Shown: positions 15,538 to 25,258, counted from the first letter of the stretch. The stretch: 64,000 bases of DNA from Geotoga petraea (GCF_900102615.1 NZ_FMYV01000003.1:62001-126000); one strand, 5' to 3'. Translations and numbers: made by a program. The notes: generated by a model not told the origin, from the sequence alone.

Positions 15538-17418
15538 TTAGACTAATTCTTTAATTTCAACATCATCGTTATTTAAAACAAAGTTTTTCAAGTCTTCGAT
15601 ATCTTTCTTCATAAGTTCTTTGAATTCTTTCCCGTCTAATGTTTCAATATTATATAGATATATAGCAAGTAGTTTTAGCCTTTCTTTATTCTCGGTTAGA
15701 ATTTTTTTTGCTTTTTCGTAACTGCTTAAAATGAAACTTTTTATTTCAGAATCTATTTCTTTTGCAGTTTCTTGAGAGTAATTTTTCATCTTAGTTAGTT
15801 CCCTTCCCAAGAATACTTCTCCTTCTTCTTCTCCCCAGGAAATCGGGCCTATTTTCTTTGACATTCCGAGTTGCATGATCATTTTTTTGGCTAGTTCTGT
15901 AGATTGTTTAAGATCATTTCCTGCTCCAGAAGTTATTTCATCAAAAATAATTTCTTCTGCAGCTCTACCTCCGAGTAAAGTAACTATTCTGTCCCTTAGT
16001 TCGTCTTCGCTCATTAGGTATTTTTCTTTTAAAGGAAGCTGAAGAGTATATCCTAAAGCGGCATTACCTCTTGGAACTATTGTTATTTTATGTACGGGAT
16101 CGGAATTTGGAAGCAAATACCCAAGTATGGCATGCCCTAATTCATGATAAGTGACAATTTTTTTCTCTTTTTCGGATAGCTTTCTCGATTTTCTTGCTGG
16201 ACCAGCTATAACTCTTTCTATAGCCTCTTGGCAATCATCCATTGTAATGAACTCTCTATTGTCTCTTGCGGCTAACAAAGCAGCTTCGTTCACAAGATTT
16301 TCGAGGTCTGCACCAACAAAACCAGGTGTAGATCTCGCTAAAACTTCTAAGTCTAAATCTTTTGCGATTTTTTTACCTCTAAAATGAATTTTAAGTATTT
16401 CTTCTCTTCCTTTTAGGTCTGGAACATCTATAGTTATTTTTTTATCGAATCTTCCTGGTCTTAAAAGAGCTTTATCCAAAATATCGGGCCTGTTTGTAGC
16501 TGCCATAACTATAATTCCTGCACTTGGATCAAAACCATCCATTTCAACCAAAAGTGAGTTAAGTGTCTGTTCTCTTTCGTCATGACCTCCACCAAGTCCG
16601 GCTCCTCTTTGTCTACCAACAGCATCGATTTCATCTATAAATATTATAGCTGGGCTTTCAGCCTTTGCCTGGGTAAACAATTCTCTAACTCTTGATGCAC
16701 CAACACCTACAAACAATTCTACAAAATCAGAACCACTGATGTAAAAGAAAGGTACTTGCGCTTCTCCGGCTACGGCTCTTGCAGCTAAAGTTTTACCAGT
16801 TCCTGGTTGTCCCACAAGTAATACGCCTTTTGGCATCCTTGCACCTAAATTGTTAAAACTTTTAGGGTCTTTTAAAAACGAAACTATATCTTGCAACTCT
16901 TCTTTGGCCTCTTCTATTCCAGCTACATTTTTAAAAGTTATTTTATCTTTTTGTGGATCGTATTTTTTTGCTGGTGATTTGGTGAATCTCATGCCTGGTC
17001 CACCACCACCGCTTCTATTTCCCATGCTTCTAAAGATCCATAGCCAGAATACGATCATAATTGCAATAGGGGCTAAATATATTAATATACTCATCCACCA
17101 ACTCGAACCAGAACTTTCAATATACTGTATTCTTACTCCGTCTTTTACTAGTGATCTTGTATAAGCTTCATCAACTACTAATGTAGGGGCGTAAGCTGTG
17201 TATAAGGTTCCGTTGGCTGCTTTTGCAGTTACATTACCTGAATCTGCGATTTCTAAACTAATAATTTGTCCTTTGTCCAGCATATTCACCAATTCAGTGT
17301 AAGTTATTTCCATAGTATTTGAACTATTTAGTCTTGAAATACTTGTAAATATTAAAATAGCCAGTAAAAGGTATATTATCAAAGGTCCTAAATTTATTTT
17401 TCGAACATTTCTACTCAT
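15538..17418 (-). CDS. ftsH: ATP-dependent zinc metalloprotease FtsH
   Basis: Membrane-anchored AAA+ protease that degrades misfolded membrane and regulatory proteins. There are two N-terminal helices (about 11-27 and 108-128) around a periplasmic domain. The AAA module has Walker A GQPGTGKT (203-210), Walker B IIFIDEIDA (about 258-266), and a second region of homology ending RPGRFD (about 320-325). The pore loop F-V-G is in VELFVGVG. The M41 zinc site is HELGH (425-429) with Asp502 as third ligand. All key residues are present and the 626-aa length is normal. Its ATG follows GAGAGGAGG. Monocistronic. Confidence 0.98.
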   Translation of the reverse strand: MSRNVRKINLGPLIIYLLLAILIFTSISRLNSSNTMEITYTELVNMLDKGQIISLEIADSGNVTAKAANGTLYTAYAPTLVVDEAYTRSLVKDGVRIQYIESSGSSWWMSILIYLAPIAIMIVFWLWIFRSMGNRSGGGGPGMRFTKSPAKKYDPQKDKITFKNVAGIEEAKEELQDIVSFLKDPKSFNNLGARMPKGVLLVGQPGTGKTLAARAVAGEAQVPFFYISGSDFVELFVGVGASRVRELFTQAKAESPAIIFIDEIDAVGRQRGAGLGGGHDEREQTLNSLLVEMDGFDPSAGIIVMAATNRPDILDKALLRPGRFDKKITIDVPDLKGREEILKIHFRGKKIAKDLDLEVLARSTPGFVGADLENLVNEAALLAARDNREFITMDDCQEAIERVIAGPARKSRKLSEKEKKIVTYHELGHAILGYLLPNSDPVHKITIVPRGNAALGYTLQLPLKEKYLMSEDELRDRIVTLLGGRAAEEIIFDEITSGAGNDLKQSTELAKKMIMQLGMSKKIGPISWGEEEGEVFLGRELTKMKNYSQETAKEIDSEIKSFILSSYEKAKKILTENKERLKLLAIYLYNIETLDGKEFKELMKKDIEDLKNFVLNNDDVEIKELV

Positions 17419-17611
17419 GGTTTCCTCCTCTCAAAAGTACATTTACTATTATTATACATTATTAGATTAAAATGTAAAAAGATTTTTCAAATATTTAATA
17501 ATTTTTAGACTCAAAATTGTATAATTTATATAGTTTTTTTATAATAACAAATATAATTTTATTTTGTAAATCTTAAATTTAAATTAGAATAGGATATTTT
17601 TCAAAAACAGA

Positions 17612-17632
17612 GGGGGGTATATGTGTTATAAT
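17612..17632 (+). promoter_or_regulatory. Promoter -10 with candidate CsoR-type half-operator
   Basis: GGGGGGTAT (17612-17620), a rare G-run in this AT-rich DNA, resembles one half of the GGGGTAT-type operators used by CsoR/CstR repressors. It lies just upstream of a TATAAT box (17627-17632) about 40 bp before the CsoR-like gene. No clear second half-site is visible and the -35 is weak. Confidence 0.4.
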
Positions 17633-17674
17633 TAATTATAATAAATTATAACTAAAAGACAAGGAGAAGATACG

Positions 17675-17932
17675 ATGGATAAAAAGAAATTATTGAATAG
17701 ACTTAGAAGAATAGAAGGACAAGTCAGAGGACTTCAGAAAATGATAGAAGAAGAAAGAGAGTGTAATGATATACTAACTCAAATGTCAGCTATAACAGGA
17801 GCACTTCACAAAACTGGAGAAGAAATAGTAAGAAGTTATACAAAAACCTGTATTATGGAATATGATAAATCAGGTGATGAAACTTTGTTAGAAGATTTAA
17901 TAGCAAATTTATCTAAGTTTAAAAATCTTTAG
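17675..17932 (+). CDS. CsoR/RcnR/CstR-family transcriptional repressor (variant ligand triad)
   Basis: All-helical DNA-binding repressor of 85 aa, the normal family size. The conserved N-terminal helix NRLRRIEGQVRGLQKMIEE and CNDILTQ are present. Aligned on the family, the ligand positions are Cys30, Tyr55 and Cys59 (SYTKTC), where copper CsoR has Cys-His-Cys and CstR has Cys-Cys with the second at the His position. The His-to-Tyr change argues against ordinary copper sensing. It heads a five-gene operon (protease, two unknown membrane proteins, RND exporter) and probably autoregulates it. The inducer is unknown. Confidence 0.85.
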   Translation: MDKKKLLNRLRRIEGQVRGLQKMIEEERECNDILTQMSAITGALHKTGEEIVRSYTKTCIMEYDKSGDETLLEDLIANLSKFKNL

Positions 17933-17948
17933 GAAGGAGTTTATAATT

Positions 17949-19229
17949 ATGAGCAGAAAATTTAAAAAAATTACGATAGTTTTGATGGTAGCGGCTCTTT
18001 TGTTAACAGCATTGGTTTTTGGTGCGACTAATCAAGAGACTAAATCGGTAGAAGAAATATATTTTGAGAAATTCCAACAACCAATTTACGATCTTCTTTA
18101 TTATATTGATACTATTTATTATGAACAAGATAAAATTGATTATGACAAAATATTGGATTCCACTTTAGCAGGGCTTATAAAGGGTTTGAATGATCCGTTT
18201 GCATGGTATTTTGATGCACAACAAACTCAAGAAAACCAGATTGACGAACAAGGTGAGTATGGAGGTCTTGGTATAACTGTAAGATGGGATCAAGAGATGG
18301 AAGCTATTGTTATAGTAAGTCCTATGTCAGGAACCCCGGCTGACAAAGCTGGACTTCAAGCTAACGACTACATTATAACAGTGGATGGTACACCAGTTTC
18401 TGATATGGGGTATATGGAATCTGTTAACAACATGAGGGGAAAACCAGGAGAACCAATCATTTTAGAAATCTTTAGAGAAGGTTGGGAAGAACCGAAAGAA
18501 GTTAAGTTAGTTAGGGCACTTATTGAAACAAAAACTGTTAAATACACTACAATAAACCAAGAAGAAAAAATTGGATACATAAGATTGACTAACTTTGCTG
18601 AAAAAAGTGCTTCAGAAATGGAAGAAGCCTTAACAGAAATGAAAAATGAAAAGGTAAATGGGCTTATATTTGATTTGAGAAATAATCCAGGAGGACTTTT
18701 GAGTACTGCAATAGACGTGTCTTCTATGTTTATAAAAAAAGGTGAAATAGTTTCTTTAGACTATTACAATGGTCAAAGAGAAATTATAAGCACGATTCCT
18801 GGTAAGTATTTTTATTTTTTAGATAATATTCCAATTACTGTTTTAGTAAATGGTGCTTCGGCTTCTGCTTCTGAAATTTTTACAGGAGCTATGAAAGATA
18901 AAGCACTTGCAACTATAATAGGGACAACAACTTATGGAAAAGCTGCTGTTCAAAGACCAGTTTCATTGGGGAACGGTGGAGAAGCTTGGATTCCTATGGC
19001 TCATTATTTAACCCCATCCGGTAATGACATTCATTTAAAAGGTATAGAACCAGACATAATTGTTGAAATGCCTGAAAGAAAATTACAAGATATGACAGAA
19101 ATAACAGAAGAAGAACAAGAAAAAGCGAAAAACGAAACTACCACTCAAGCAAGTATAGACTTGGAAACTGATGCTCAGCTAATGAAAGCTGTTGAGTTTA
19201 TTAAAAAGGAATTGGGAATAATAAATTGA
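17949..19229 (+). CDS. C-terminal processing peptidase, S41 family (CtpA-like)
   Basis: Exported serine protease of 426 aa that trims periplasmic or envelope proteins. An N-terminal signal/anchor helix (8-25) is followed by a PDZ domain (about 102-180, with GLGITV and GDYI-like turns) and the S41 core. The Ser/Lys dyad is visible: Ser306 within NGASASASEI and Lys331 in TTTYGKAAV, 25 residues apart as in characterised Ctp enzymes. The start follows AAGGAGT, 16 bp after the CsoR-like gene. The downstream gene starts within its stop codon (TTGA), so expression is coupled. Confidence 0.94.
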   Translation: MSRKFKKITIVLMVAALLLTALVFGATNQETKSVEEIYFEKFQQPIYDLLYYIDTIYYEQDKIDYDKILDSTLAGLIKGLNDPFAWYFDAQQTQENQIDEQGEYGGLGITVRWDQEMEAIVIVSPMSGTPADKAGLQANDYIITVDGTPVSDMGYMESVNNMRGKPGEPIILEIFREGWEEPKEVKLVRALIETKTVKYTTINQEEKIGYIRLTNFAEKSASEMEEALTEMKNEKVNGLIFDLRNNPGGLLSTAIDVSSMFIKKGEIVSLDYYNGQREIISTIPGKYFYFLDNIPITVLVNGASASASEIFTGAMKDKALATIIGTTTYGKAAVQRPVSLGNGGEAWIPMAHYLTPSGNDIHLKGIEPDIIVEMPERKLQDMTEITEEEQEKAKNETTTQASIDLETDAQLMKAVEFIKKELGIIN

Positions 19230-19915
19230 GGATTCATGCTTGGGCTATGATTTTTTTTGGCGTGTTAATGACCGTTAGCCTTATAATGTTTTTTGGGTTT
19301 GGTCAAAGAGAAATTGATAAATATACAATAGAAAAAACCCCCATTTTTGATTTGGGGGTTAATATTGATATTGACAGATATTCAAGGAGATTAGAGAACA
19401 CCAGAAATTTATCTTATTTTTCTTCTGGTATGATGGATTTTGAGTATTTTGTGGGTAATATAGATGTCAATTTGGAATCAAATGAGATAAATATAGAACC
19501 ATTAACACCTAATATGTATGATGATTATAAGAATTTGATAGTTTCAATTGATAATAATTACAAAGAAGAAGTTGACTATATAGAATTTTTTGGTTTGAAA
19601 TTGCCTATAAAACAACTTAAAACCCCATCCATTTATATGCTTTTAAAGCCTAAAATTTATCTTTTAAATTTGGAAGAATATGATGAAGATCTTGTTGATT
19701 TTATAAATAACAGATATTTTTTGTTGACTGAAGAAGAATACAGATCTTGGAGCTTTAATAAAGATATTTTGGATAATCTGGACTTGTACGGTTCGGTCTT
19801 GATTGACGAAAAATTATTAGAAAAAGATAATGTTAGGCTTCTTTTTGAAAACTTATCAGAAAATGGAATAATTACTGAAACAGAGTTTAAAATTATAAAT
19901 TTTAAGGAAGATTGA
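19226..19915 (+). CDS. Unknown membrane-anchored protein, 229 aa
   Basis: I do not recognise a family. One N-terminal hydrophobic helix (about residues 5-26) is followed by an acidic, probably extracytoplasmic domain rich in Asp/Glu/Asn/Tyr. The TTG start overlaps the stop of the CtpA-like gene. Its position between a processing protease and an RND exporter suggests an envelope function. No cysteine pairs, lipobox or catalytic motif is visible. The C-terminal part has alternating strands and helices. Confidence 0.75.
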   Translation: MRIHAWAMIFFGVLMTVSLIMFFGFGQREIDKYTIEKTPIFDLGVNIDIDRYSRRLENTRNLSYFSSGMMDFEYFVGNIDVNLESNEINIEPLTPNMYDDYKNLIVSIDNNYKEEVDYIEFFGLKLPIKQLKTPSIYMLLKPKIYLLNLEEYDEDLVDFINNRYFLLTEEEYRSWSFNKDILDNLDLYGSVLIDEKLLEKDNVRLLFENLSENGIITETEFKIINFKED

Positions 19916-19916
19916 T

Positions 19917-20312
19917 ATGGGAAAAATGTTGGTTCAAATGTTTAACTCTATTTTTTCTCCTGAAAAAGTAAATAACGGAATTAGGTCTTCTTTTTTTATT
20001 CCCTTCATTATTATGTTGCTTTACTTTTTAAGTCCAAATGTGGAATTGGGGTTTAATTTTGTTTTTTTTATAATTACTTTTACATATATGAGTAATGGAT
20101 TGAGGTTTATTTTTTCAAAAAAAGACATATCTTATATTTTACTGTCAGCTTCATCTCCTCTTATTTTTGGAATTATAAATGAATATACATTTATAGTATC
20201 GGCTTTTTGGAGTGTTGGGCTAAAGAGTTATTATGAGATAAAAAACAAGAATTTTTATTCTTTTATTTTAGGGGCAGCGTTTGATATGTTGATTATTTGG
20301 TGGTATTTGTGA
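19917..20312 (+). CDS. Unknown integral membrane protein, 131 aa
   Basis: Four hydrophobic segments (about residues 22-40, 45-65, 74-100 and 110-130) separated by short loops; no recognised motif. Its ATG lies one base after the previous stop and its own stop overlaps the GTG start of the RND gene, so it is firmly inside the operon. It may be an accessory subunit of that exporter, but only the position supports this. Confidence 0.75.
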   Translation: MGKMLVQMFNSIFSPEKVNNGIRSSFFIPFIIMLLYFLSPNVELGFNFVFFIITFTYMSNGLRFIFSKKDISYILLSASSPLIFGIINEYTFIVSAFWSVGLKSYYEIKNKNFYSFILGAAFDMLIIWWYL

Positions 20313-22723
20313 GTAGATTTAATATATACAAATTTCTTGCGAATTTTGTGATAAAAAATTCTAAAATAATAATTATTCTAACCGCTATTTTAACAGCGGT
20401 TTTTGGTTTTTTAGCCACAAAATTAGGAATAGACTCTGATATCTTGAAGATAGCTCCACAAGATTCTGACATTATTCAGGTTTTGAATGAAGAAAACAAA
20501 ATATTACAAGGAAACGATATTTTAATTACTGCTTTTTATTTGGAGGAAGATTCAAACCCAAATGAAATAGCCCAAAAATTTTATACTGAAATGAATAAAA
20601 TAGATTCTTTCAGCGGTTTTACTGAAACAGATTTATCCTTTTTGTTGTCATTTGGTTTTGTTTCTATAAGTAACACAGATGTTATTAACTCCATTTCTCA
20701 GAGTGTAGAAGGCCTTTTAAACGTTATAAAAACAGCTAATCCATATGATTTTAAAACTATTGACTATATAAATGATACTTTAAAACAAATTTATTCATTG
20801 GAAGATGAGTTGTCTAATGATCAAAATGCCAATATGCTAAAATCTTATTATGCACTTTCTCCAAATGGAGAAATTATGATAATGGGCTCTTTTTTTGAAG
20901 AGCCTCCGACGAATATAGATTATGTTAATGATTTGATCCCTAAGGTAAGAAAAATTACTGATGAAATAACAAATGAATTTGGTATTAGAACAGGTTTAAC
21001 TAATGATTATATCTCTCAGTATGAAGCTAACCAAACAGTTTCAGAAGATTTTTTTGTTACAACAATTATATCTGTATTTTTGATAATTTTAGTTTTTATT
21101 ATAGCCTTTGGAGGAGTTACTACAAGCGGAATAGTATTTTCAGGGTTAATAATATCTATGGTCTTGACTTTAGGGGTATCCCAAGTGGTTTTTGGAGAAC
21201 TAAATATAATAACTTCTTTTGTAGCGGCTATTACCCTTGGGTTAGGTATTGACTATGGTATTCATATAGTAACACATTTAGTAACGGAATATAAAGAGAA
21301 AAACGATTTTAAAGAAGCTCTTACCATAACCTACGAAACGAGTTTTATGCCTCTTTTGTTTGGCGTTATGACAACAATAATAGTTTTTTTGACTTTGATT
21401 TTAATGAGGCTTCCAGCTTTTACAGAGATGGCTATTATGAGCTCTTTTGGTTTGGTTATATTTTTCTTAGTTATGATTATTTTTATTCCAGCTTTTATGT
21501 ATCTCGTAAGAAAAAAAATAAAGATTGGCAACCTTGTTGTTTATGTAAATAGATTGTTTAAGAAATTAGGTTATTTAATCCCTAAAAATGGAACAGTCAT
21601 AAAGTGGATAATTATACCTTTTTCAATATTATTTGTTGTTTTTGGAATAATAAATGTCTTACATTTTTCGTATACTCCACCCGGAATGATTTCAGAAAAC
21701 TCAAAAAGTGTTCAAGTAGGCCAAGATATTTCTGAGTATTTTGGTACAGAAACTTTCAATTCCATGAAATATATAATAAGAATAGATGAAGATCCAGATG
21801 CAATCGCAGCTGAATTACTCTCCCTTGGAGTTATAGATAGTGTTGAAAGTCTACCTGAAATAATAGAAAAACAAATAGGAAATTTTAGTGATTTAAAAAC
21901 AAAGATTGGTGGTTTATCAGAAACCATAAAAAACCCTATTGTAGTTTCCTTGTTGAAAAAACACAACCTATATTCAGAAAGTATAAAGATAGTTGATATT
22001 GCCTCAAAATCTAATGATTTATATCAGTTTTCTTTAAATTTATTAGAAGTTCTCCCTGATAACTTAAAAAGTAACTTCTTTTTTGAAAAAGATAACAAGA
22101 AATATATGGTTTTAGAGATAAATTCATCCATTGATATTTGGAGTGATAATGGAATAAAAATTTTCTTTGATGCTCTTGGAGACAAGTCAGATAGAATAGC
22201 TGGATATCCAAAAGCTATGTATAAAATTATGGAAGTTGTAAGACAGAGGTTTGTACTTCCTATGGTTATTTCTTTTAGTATAATTTTCTTGTTGACTTTT
22301 GTTTCAAGAAGAAATATATTTGAAGCTTTAGAGGCCTTTATTGGACTTTTCACCTCATCAGCAGCAGCGTTTGGAGTTGGATACTTTTTAGGTATAGATG
22401 CAACTTTTGTGACTATGTTGACTTTTCCTTTGATCTTTGGTATCGGAGTTGATGGTTATATTCATATTTTCCATGCCATAGATGAAGATATAACACATTA
22501 CTGGCATACTTTAAAGTCGGTAACCTTATCTTTTTTAACGTCTATACTAACTTTTGCAAGTTTTCAAATATCCAGAGGAGATCTTTTAAAAGAGTTTTCT
22601 TTGAACATGATCATTTCCATTGGGCTGGTCTGGGTGTTTACCGTATTGATGATTCCAGCGTTTAGGGGAAAAATTCTAATTGGAAATTGGAATAAAAAGT
22701 TAAATAAAAAAGACGCAGATTGA
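20309..22723 (+). CDS. RND-superfamily exporter, MMPL/HpnN-like
   Basis: Large proton-driven inner-membrane transporter, 804 aa. It has the duplicated RND plan: one helix, a large extracytoplasmic loop (about 40-220), five helices, then a repeat of the same. GLGIDYGIH (first half) and GIGVDGYIH (second half) are the paired helix-4 motifs with their proton-relay Asp. The GTG at 20309 is chosen because it overlaps the preceding stop (GTGA); a TTG 12 bases upstream is possible. MMPL/HpnN relatives move lipids or hydrophobic molecules to the outer envelope. It is the last gene of the CsoR-headed operon. Confidence 0.9.
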   Translation: MSRFNIYKFLANFVIKNSKIIIILTAILTAVFGFLATKLGIDSDILKIAPQDSDIIQVLNEENKILQGNDILITAFYLEEDSNPNEIAQKFYTEMNKIDSFSGFTETDLSFLLSFGFVSISNTDVINSISQSVEGLLNVIKTANPYDFKTIDYINDTLKQIYSLEDELSNDQNANMLKSYYALSPNGEIMIMGSFFEEPPTNIDYVNDLIPKVRKITDEITNEFGIRTGLTNDYISQYEANQTVSEDFFVTTIISVFLIILVFIIAFGGVTTSGIVFSGLIISMVLTLGVSQVVFGELNIITSFVAAITLGLGIDYGIHIVTHLVTEYKEKNDFKEALTITYETSFMPLLFGVMTTIIVFLTLILMRLPAFTEMAIMSSFGLVIFFLVMIIFIPAFMYLVRKKIKIGNLVVYVNRLFKKLGYLIPKNGTVIKWIIIPFSILFVVFGIINVLHFSYTPPGMISENSKSVQVGQDISEYFGTETFNSMKYIIRIDEDPDAIAAELLSLGVIDSVESLPEIIEKQIGNFSDLKTKIGGLSETIKNPIVVSLLKKHNLYSESIKIVDIASKSNDLYQFSLNLLEVLPDNLKSNFFFEKDNKKYMVLEINSSIDIWSDNGIKIFFDALGDKSDRIAGYPKAMYKIMEVVRQRFVLPMVISFSIIFLLTFVSRRNIFEALEAFIGLFTSSAAAFGVGYFLGIDATFVTMLTFPLIFGIGVDGYIHIFHAIDEDITHYWHTLKSVTLSFLTSILTFASFQISRGDLLKEFSLNMIISIGLVWVFTVLMIPAFRGKILIGNWNKKLNKKDAD

Positions 22724-22746
22724 ATTTTTTCAATCTGCGTTTTATT
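22706..22746. terminator. Bidirectional terminator after the RND gene
   Basis: A perfect 11-bp stem (ACGCAGATTGA / TCAATCTGCGT, 22713-22740) is flanked by A-rich sequence on the left and a T-rich tail on the right, shared by the converging operons. Confidence 0.88.
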
Positions 22747-25170
22747 TTATTTGTTCAAAGGATATTCTAAAGGAATGTTAACAGGTAACCAGTAGAATAA
22801 AGCCATTTCCATTTCAATTGATACTTTGTAATCAAATTTGCTTTGCATGAAATAATAGTTTATTTCAGCTCCTATATCAATTCCATCAAATCTGTACTTT
22901 CCATCTTTTAAAGCATAGTGAGGTTTCCATAAATCGTATTCAAACTTTAAATTGGGGTTTACTTCATATAAAGAGGTCTTATAATAATTTATTCCAGGAG
23001 TTAGCTTTAATTTTTTGTGGATAATATCTTTTGAATAACCGATAAGAAAACCAAAGTTTTCTTTTTGCTGTACATATTCTGCCTGAAAAATATTTTTATA
23101 TCCACTATTGTAATTGTTTTTTATTGGGGTATTGCCTAAAATCCCACCTATTCTAAATTCATCAAAAGAAAGGTTTTTAAAAGATATTTGGGCATTGTAG
23201 TTAAAAGTGTTTTTATCTTTCAAATTGAATTGGTTGTTTGAATTAAAACCATATCCATAGTTAAAATTGTTATTTTTATAGTTGAAAAAAATCTCATTAC
23301 TAAAAATATAATCAAATTGGAAATACGAATTTATTATAAAATCATCTACAAAATTATGATAAAACCCGAATTCACCAGTATAATTGACAGCTTCTCCGAT
23401 AACCAAAATATCTGGTCCAAAATATATTTGATCGTTGTTGATTGCCAAGTTGACAAGCGGAATAATCGTTGGTTTTTCAAAATAATTTTTAGAGTTAAGC
23501 TCTACATTTTTATAGTCAACAGGGTCAAAGTCATATTTTTTTGTATTTATAGCAGTAAAATAGTCTATATTATCCAACTCGTCTGAAGTAAGATGATACC
23601 CATTATGATCATAATAAAAATAATAAAGTTCGTTGTTTAAAATTACGGGATTAAAAGTTCCTGGTATCTTTTTGGTTATTTGGGTGATTTGTTTGTTATC
23701 CAAGTTTAAATAGTGAATGTTGTATATATGATTATAGTTTGCTGAGAAGAACAAATACCCGTCATTGTAAAATAAATCCCTTTCAATGAATTTGTCATTC
23801 GTTAATTGGTATATTTCTCCACTGTTTATATTGTAAGAATAAATATCCGATTGATTGTTTGTATTCATTGTAAAATAAAACTTGCTGTTATGCCCTTCTA
23901 TAGAGGAAATAGTCATGTTATTGTAGTCAACCAATTTTTTTCTCGAATTATTTTTAAAGTTGTATAAAAATAAACCAGTAAGTCCATCTTTAATTTTAGA
24001 ATAGACAACAGTATTTTTATCTACGAAAGAAAATTCTACCACTCTTTCATCAATTAAGGTGTCTTTAAAATCACACGCACAAATATGATATAAACTATAA
24101 TTTTGCTCGTTGTTATTATTTTCCGAAACTCTGTAAATAATTTCTCCGTTGGAATTAACATCAAACTTTGAAATGCCTTCTTTGATAAGTTCGTTGTTTT
24201 TGTATATGCCATAATTTTGATCTGGGCTTTCTTTGTAATAATACAAATTTTTCCCATCAGTTTTTAAGTTTCCAGAATTATGAAAAGAATTATCAATTTT
24301 GTTGAAATCATTTGAAAAGCCTTCGTTTAGAAGGTTCTCTTTTTCTTTACTATATTCATTTTCGATTCTATCCAAAAATGTAGAAAATTTTACTCCTGTA
24401 CTTTTCAAAAATGAATCTGATATATCGTCAAAAAAAGAAGAATTAATTTCAAAAATAAAGTTTTTAAGAGTTTCATAACCGTAGTATTCTTCAATTTTTT
24501 TAATAATTAAAGTACCATACATATAGTTGAACCCAGCGGGACTCCAAACGTTAGTAGGCGCTCCTCCACCAAGTTTATATCTTGGATACTTATCAGAAAG
24601 AATTTCTGCAAAAAGATAGGTGTTGAACAAATCATCAGAAAATCGACCCTCGAAATACTTACTTTCCATGAATATAGACAATCCTTCGTGCAAAAGACTC
24701 GGTTGATTAACCATGTTCAAAGATTTCTTAATAGTTTCTGAAGGTATCCAGGATAAAATAGGGTCTGTAACAGTGTTACCATAAAAAATATGGTTTAGTT
24801 CGTGAGAAAAAACAAACCTGATCCAATCATTTGGAGAACCGCCAAGACCTAAATAATCCAGAGGTCTGTTAATGTAAAGTCTGATTTGGTTTGTCATGTT
24901 CAAAGAAAAACCGTTGACATAATCCACATCATCCAAAATAAAAACTTGTATATTGTCTATTTCAGTTTCATAGAACTCAGAATAATCTTCATATAATCTT
25001 ATAGAAAAATTATCCAGTTGATTTATTAGATAGGATAAATCTTCCTCGTATATAAAAGTAAAATGTTTGTTGGAATATTCTTTTAAATCTTTAGGTGGTT
25101 GGTAAATTGGTCCAGACAAAAAAGTAATTGCAATAAAAATAAAAGTTGTTATTAAAATAAATTTTTTCAT
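22747..25170 (-). CDS. Exported HExxH metallopeptidase-like protein with propeller-like and barrel-like regions
   Basis: Protein of 807 aa with a signal peptide (1-20). Residues about 30-250 resemble peptidase MA-like gluzincins: HELNH at 123-127 and HEG at 161-163, where Glu162 may be the third zinc ligand. Residues about 290-540 hold repeated Asp/Asn/Tyr-rich blades (YSYNINSGEIYQLTND, HYLNLDNKQITQIT) like a TolB/WD-type propeller. The last 240 residues alternate aromatic beta-strands (such as NFNYGYGFNSNNQFNL) and look like an outer-membrane barrel. The layout resembles exported peptidase-propeller proteins that end in a surface-antigen-type barrel. Monocistronic. Substrate unknown; domain borders are by eye. 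Confidence 0.75.
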   Translation of the reverse strand: MKKFILITTFIFIAITFLSGPIYQPPKDLKEYSNKHFTFIYEEDLSYLINQLDNFSIRLYEDYSEFYETEIDNIQVFILDDVDYVNGFSLNMTNQIRLYINRPLDYLGLGGSPNDWIRFVFSHELNHIFYGNTVTDPILSWIPSETIKKSLNMVNQPSLLHEGLSIFMESKYFEGRFSDDLFNTYLFAEILSDKYPRYKLGGGAPTNVWSPAGFNYMYGTLIIKKIEEYYGYETLKNFIFEINSSFFDDISDSFLKSTGVKFSTFLDRIENEYSKEKENLLNEGFSNDFNKIDNSFHNSGNLKTDGKNLYYYKESPDQNYGIYKNNELIKEGISKFDVNSNGEIIYRVSENNNNEQNYSLYHICACDFKDTLIDERVVEFSFVDKNTVVYSKIKDGLTGLFLYNFKNNSRKKLVDYNNMTISSIEGHNSKFYFTMNTNNQSDIYSYNINSGEIYQLTNDKFIERDLFYNDGYLFFSANYNHIYNIHYLNLDNKQITQITKKIPGTFNPVILNNELYYFYYDHNGYHLTSDELDNIDYFTAINTKKYDFDPVDYKNVELNSKNYFEKPTIIPLVNLAINNDQIYFGPDILVIGEAVNYTGEFGFYHNFVDDFIINSYFQFDYIFSNEIFFNYKNNNFNYGYGFNSNNQFNLKDKNTFNYNAQISFKNLSFDEFRIGGILGNTPIKNNYNSGYKNIFQAEYVQQKENFGFLIGYSKDIIHKKLKLTPGINYYKTSLYEVNPNLKFEYDLWKPHYALKDGKYRFDGIDIGAEINYYFMQSKFDYKVSIEMEMALFYWLPVNIPLEYPLNK

Positions 25171-25210
25171 AAAAAACCTCCAAATCTTTTTTTAATAAAT
25201 TATAACACAG

Positions 25211-25258
25211 AAAAATGCTTTGCATTTTTGTTGTTAGTTGATTGTTGTTGGTTGTTGG
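25211..25258. repeat. Intergenic hairpin repeat, copy B
   Basis: A hairpin (AAAAATGC-TTT-GCATTTTT, 25211-25229) is directly followed by GTTGTTAGTTG and more GTTGTTGG-rich sequence. It is the reverse-oriented counterpart of copies A and C. Confidence 0.55.
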
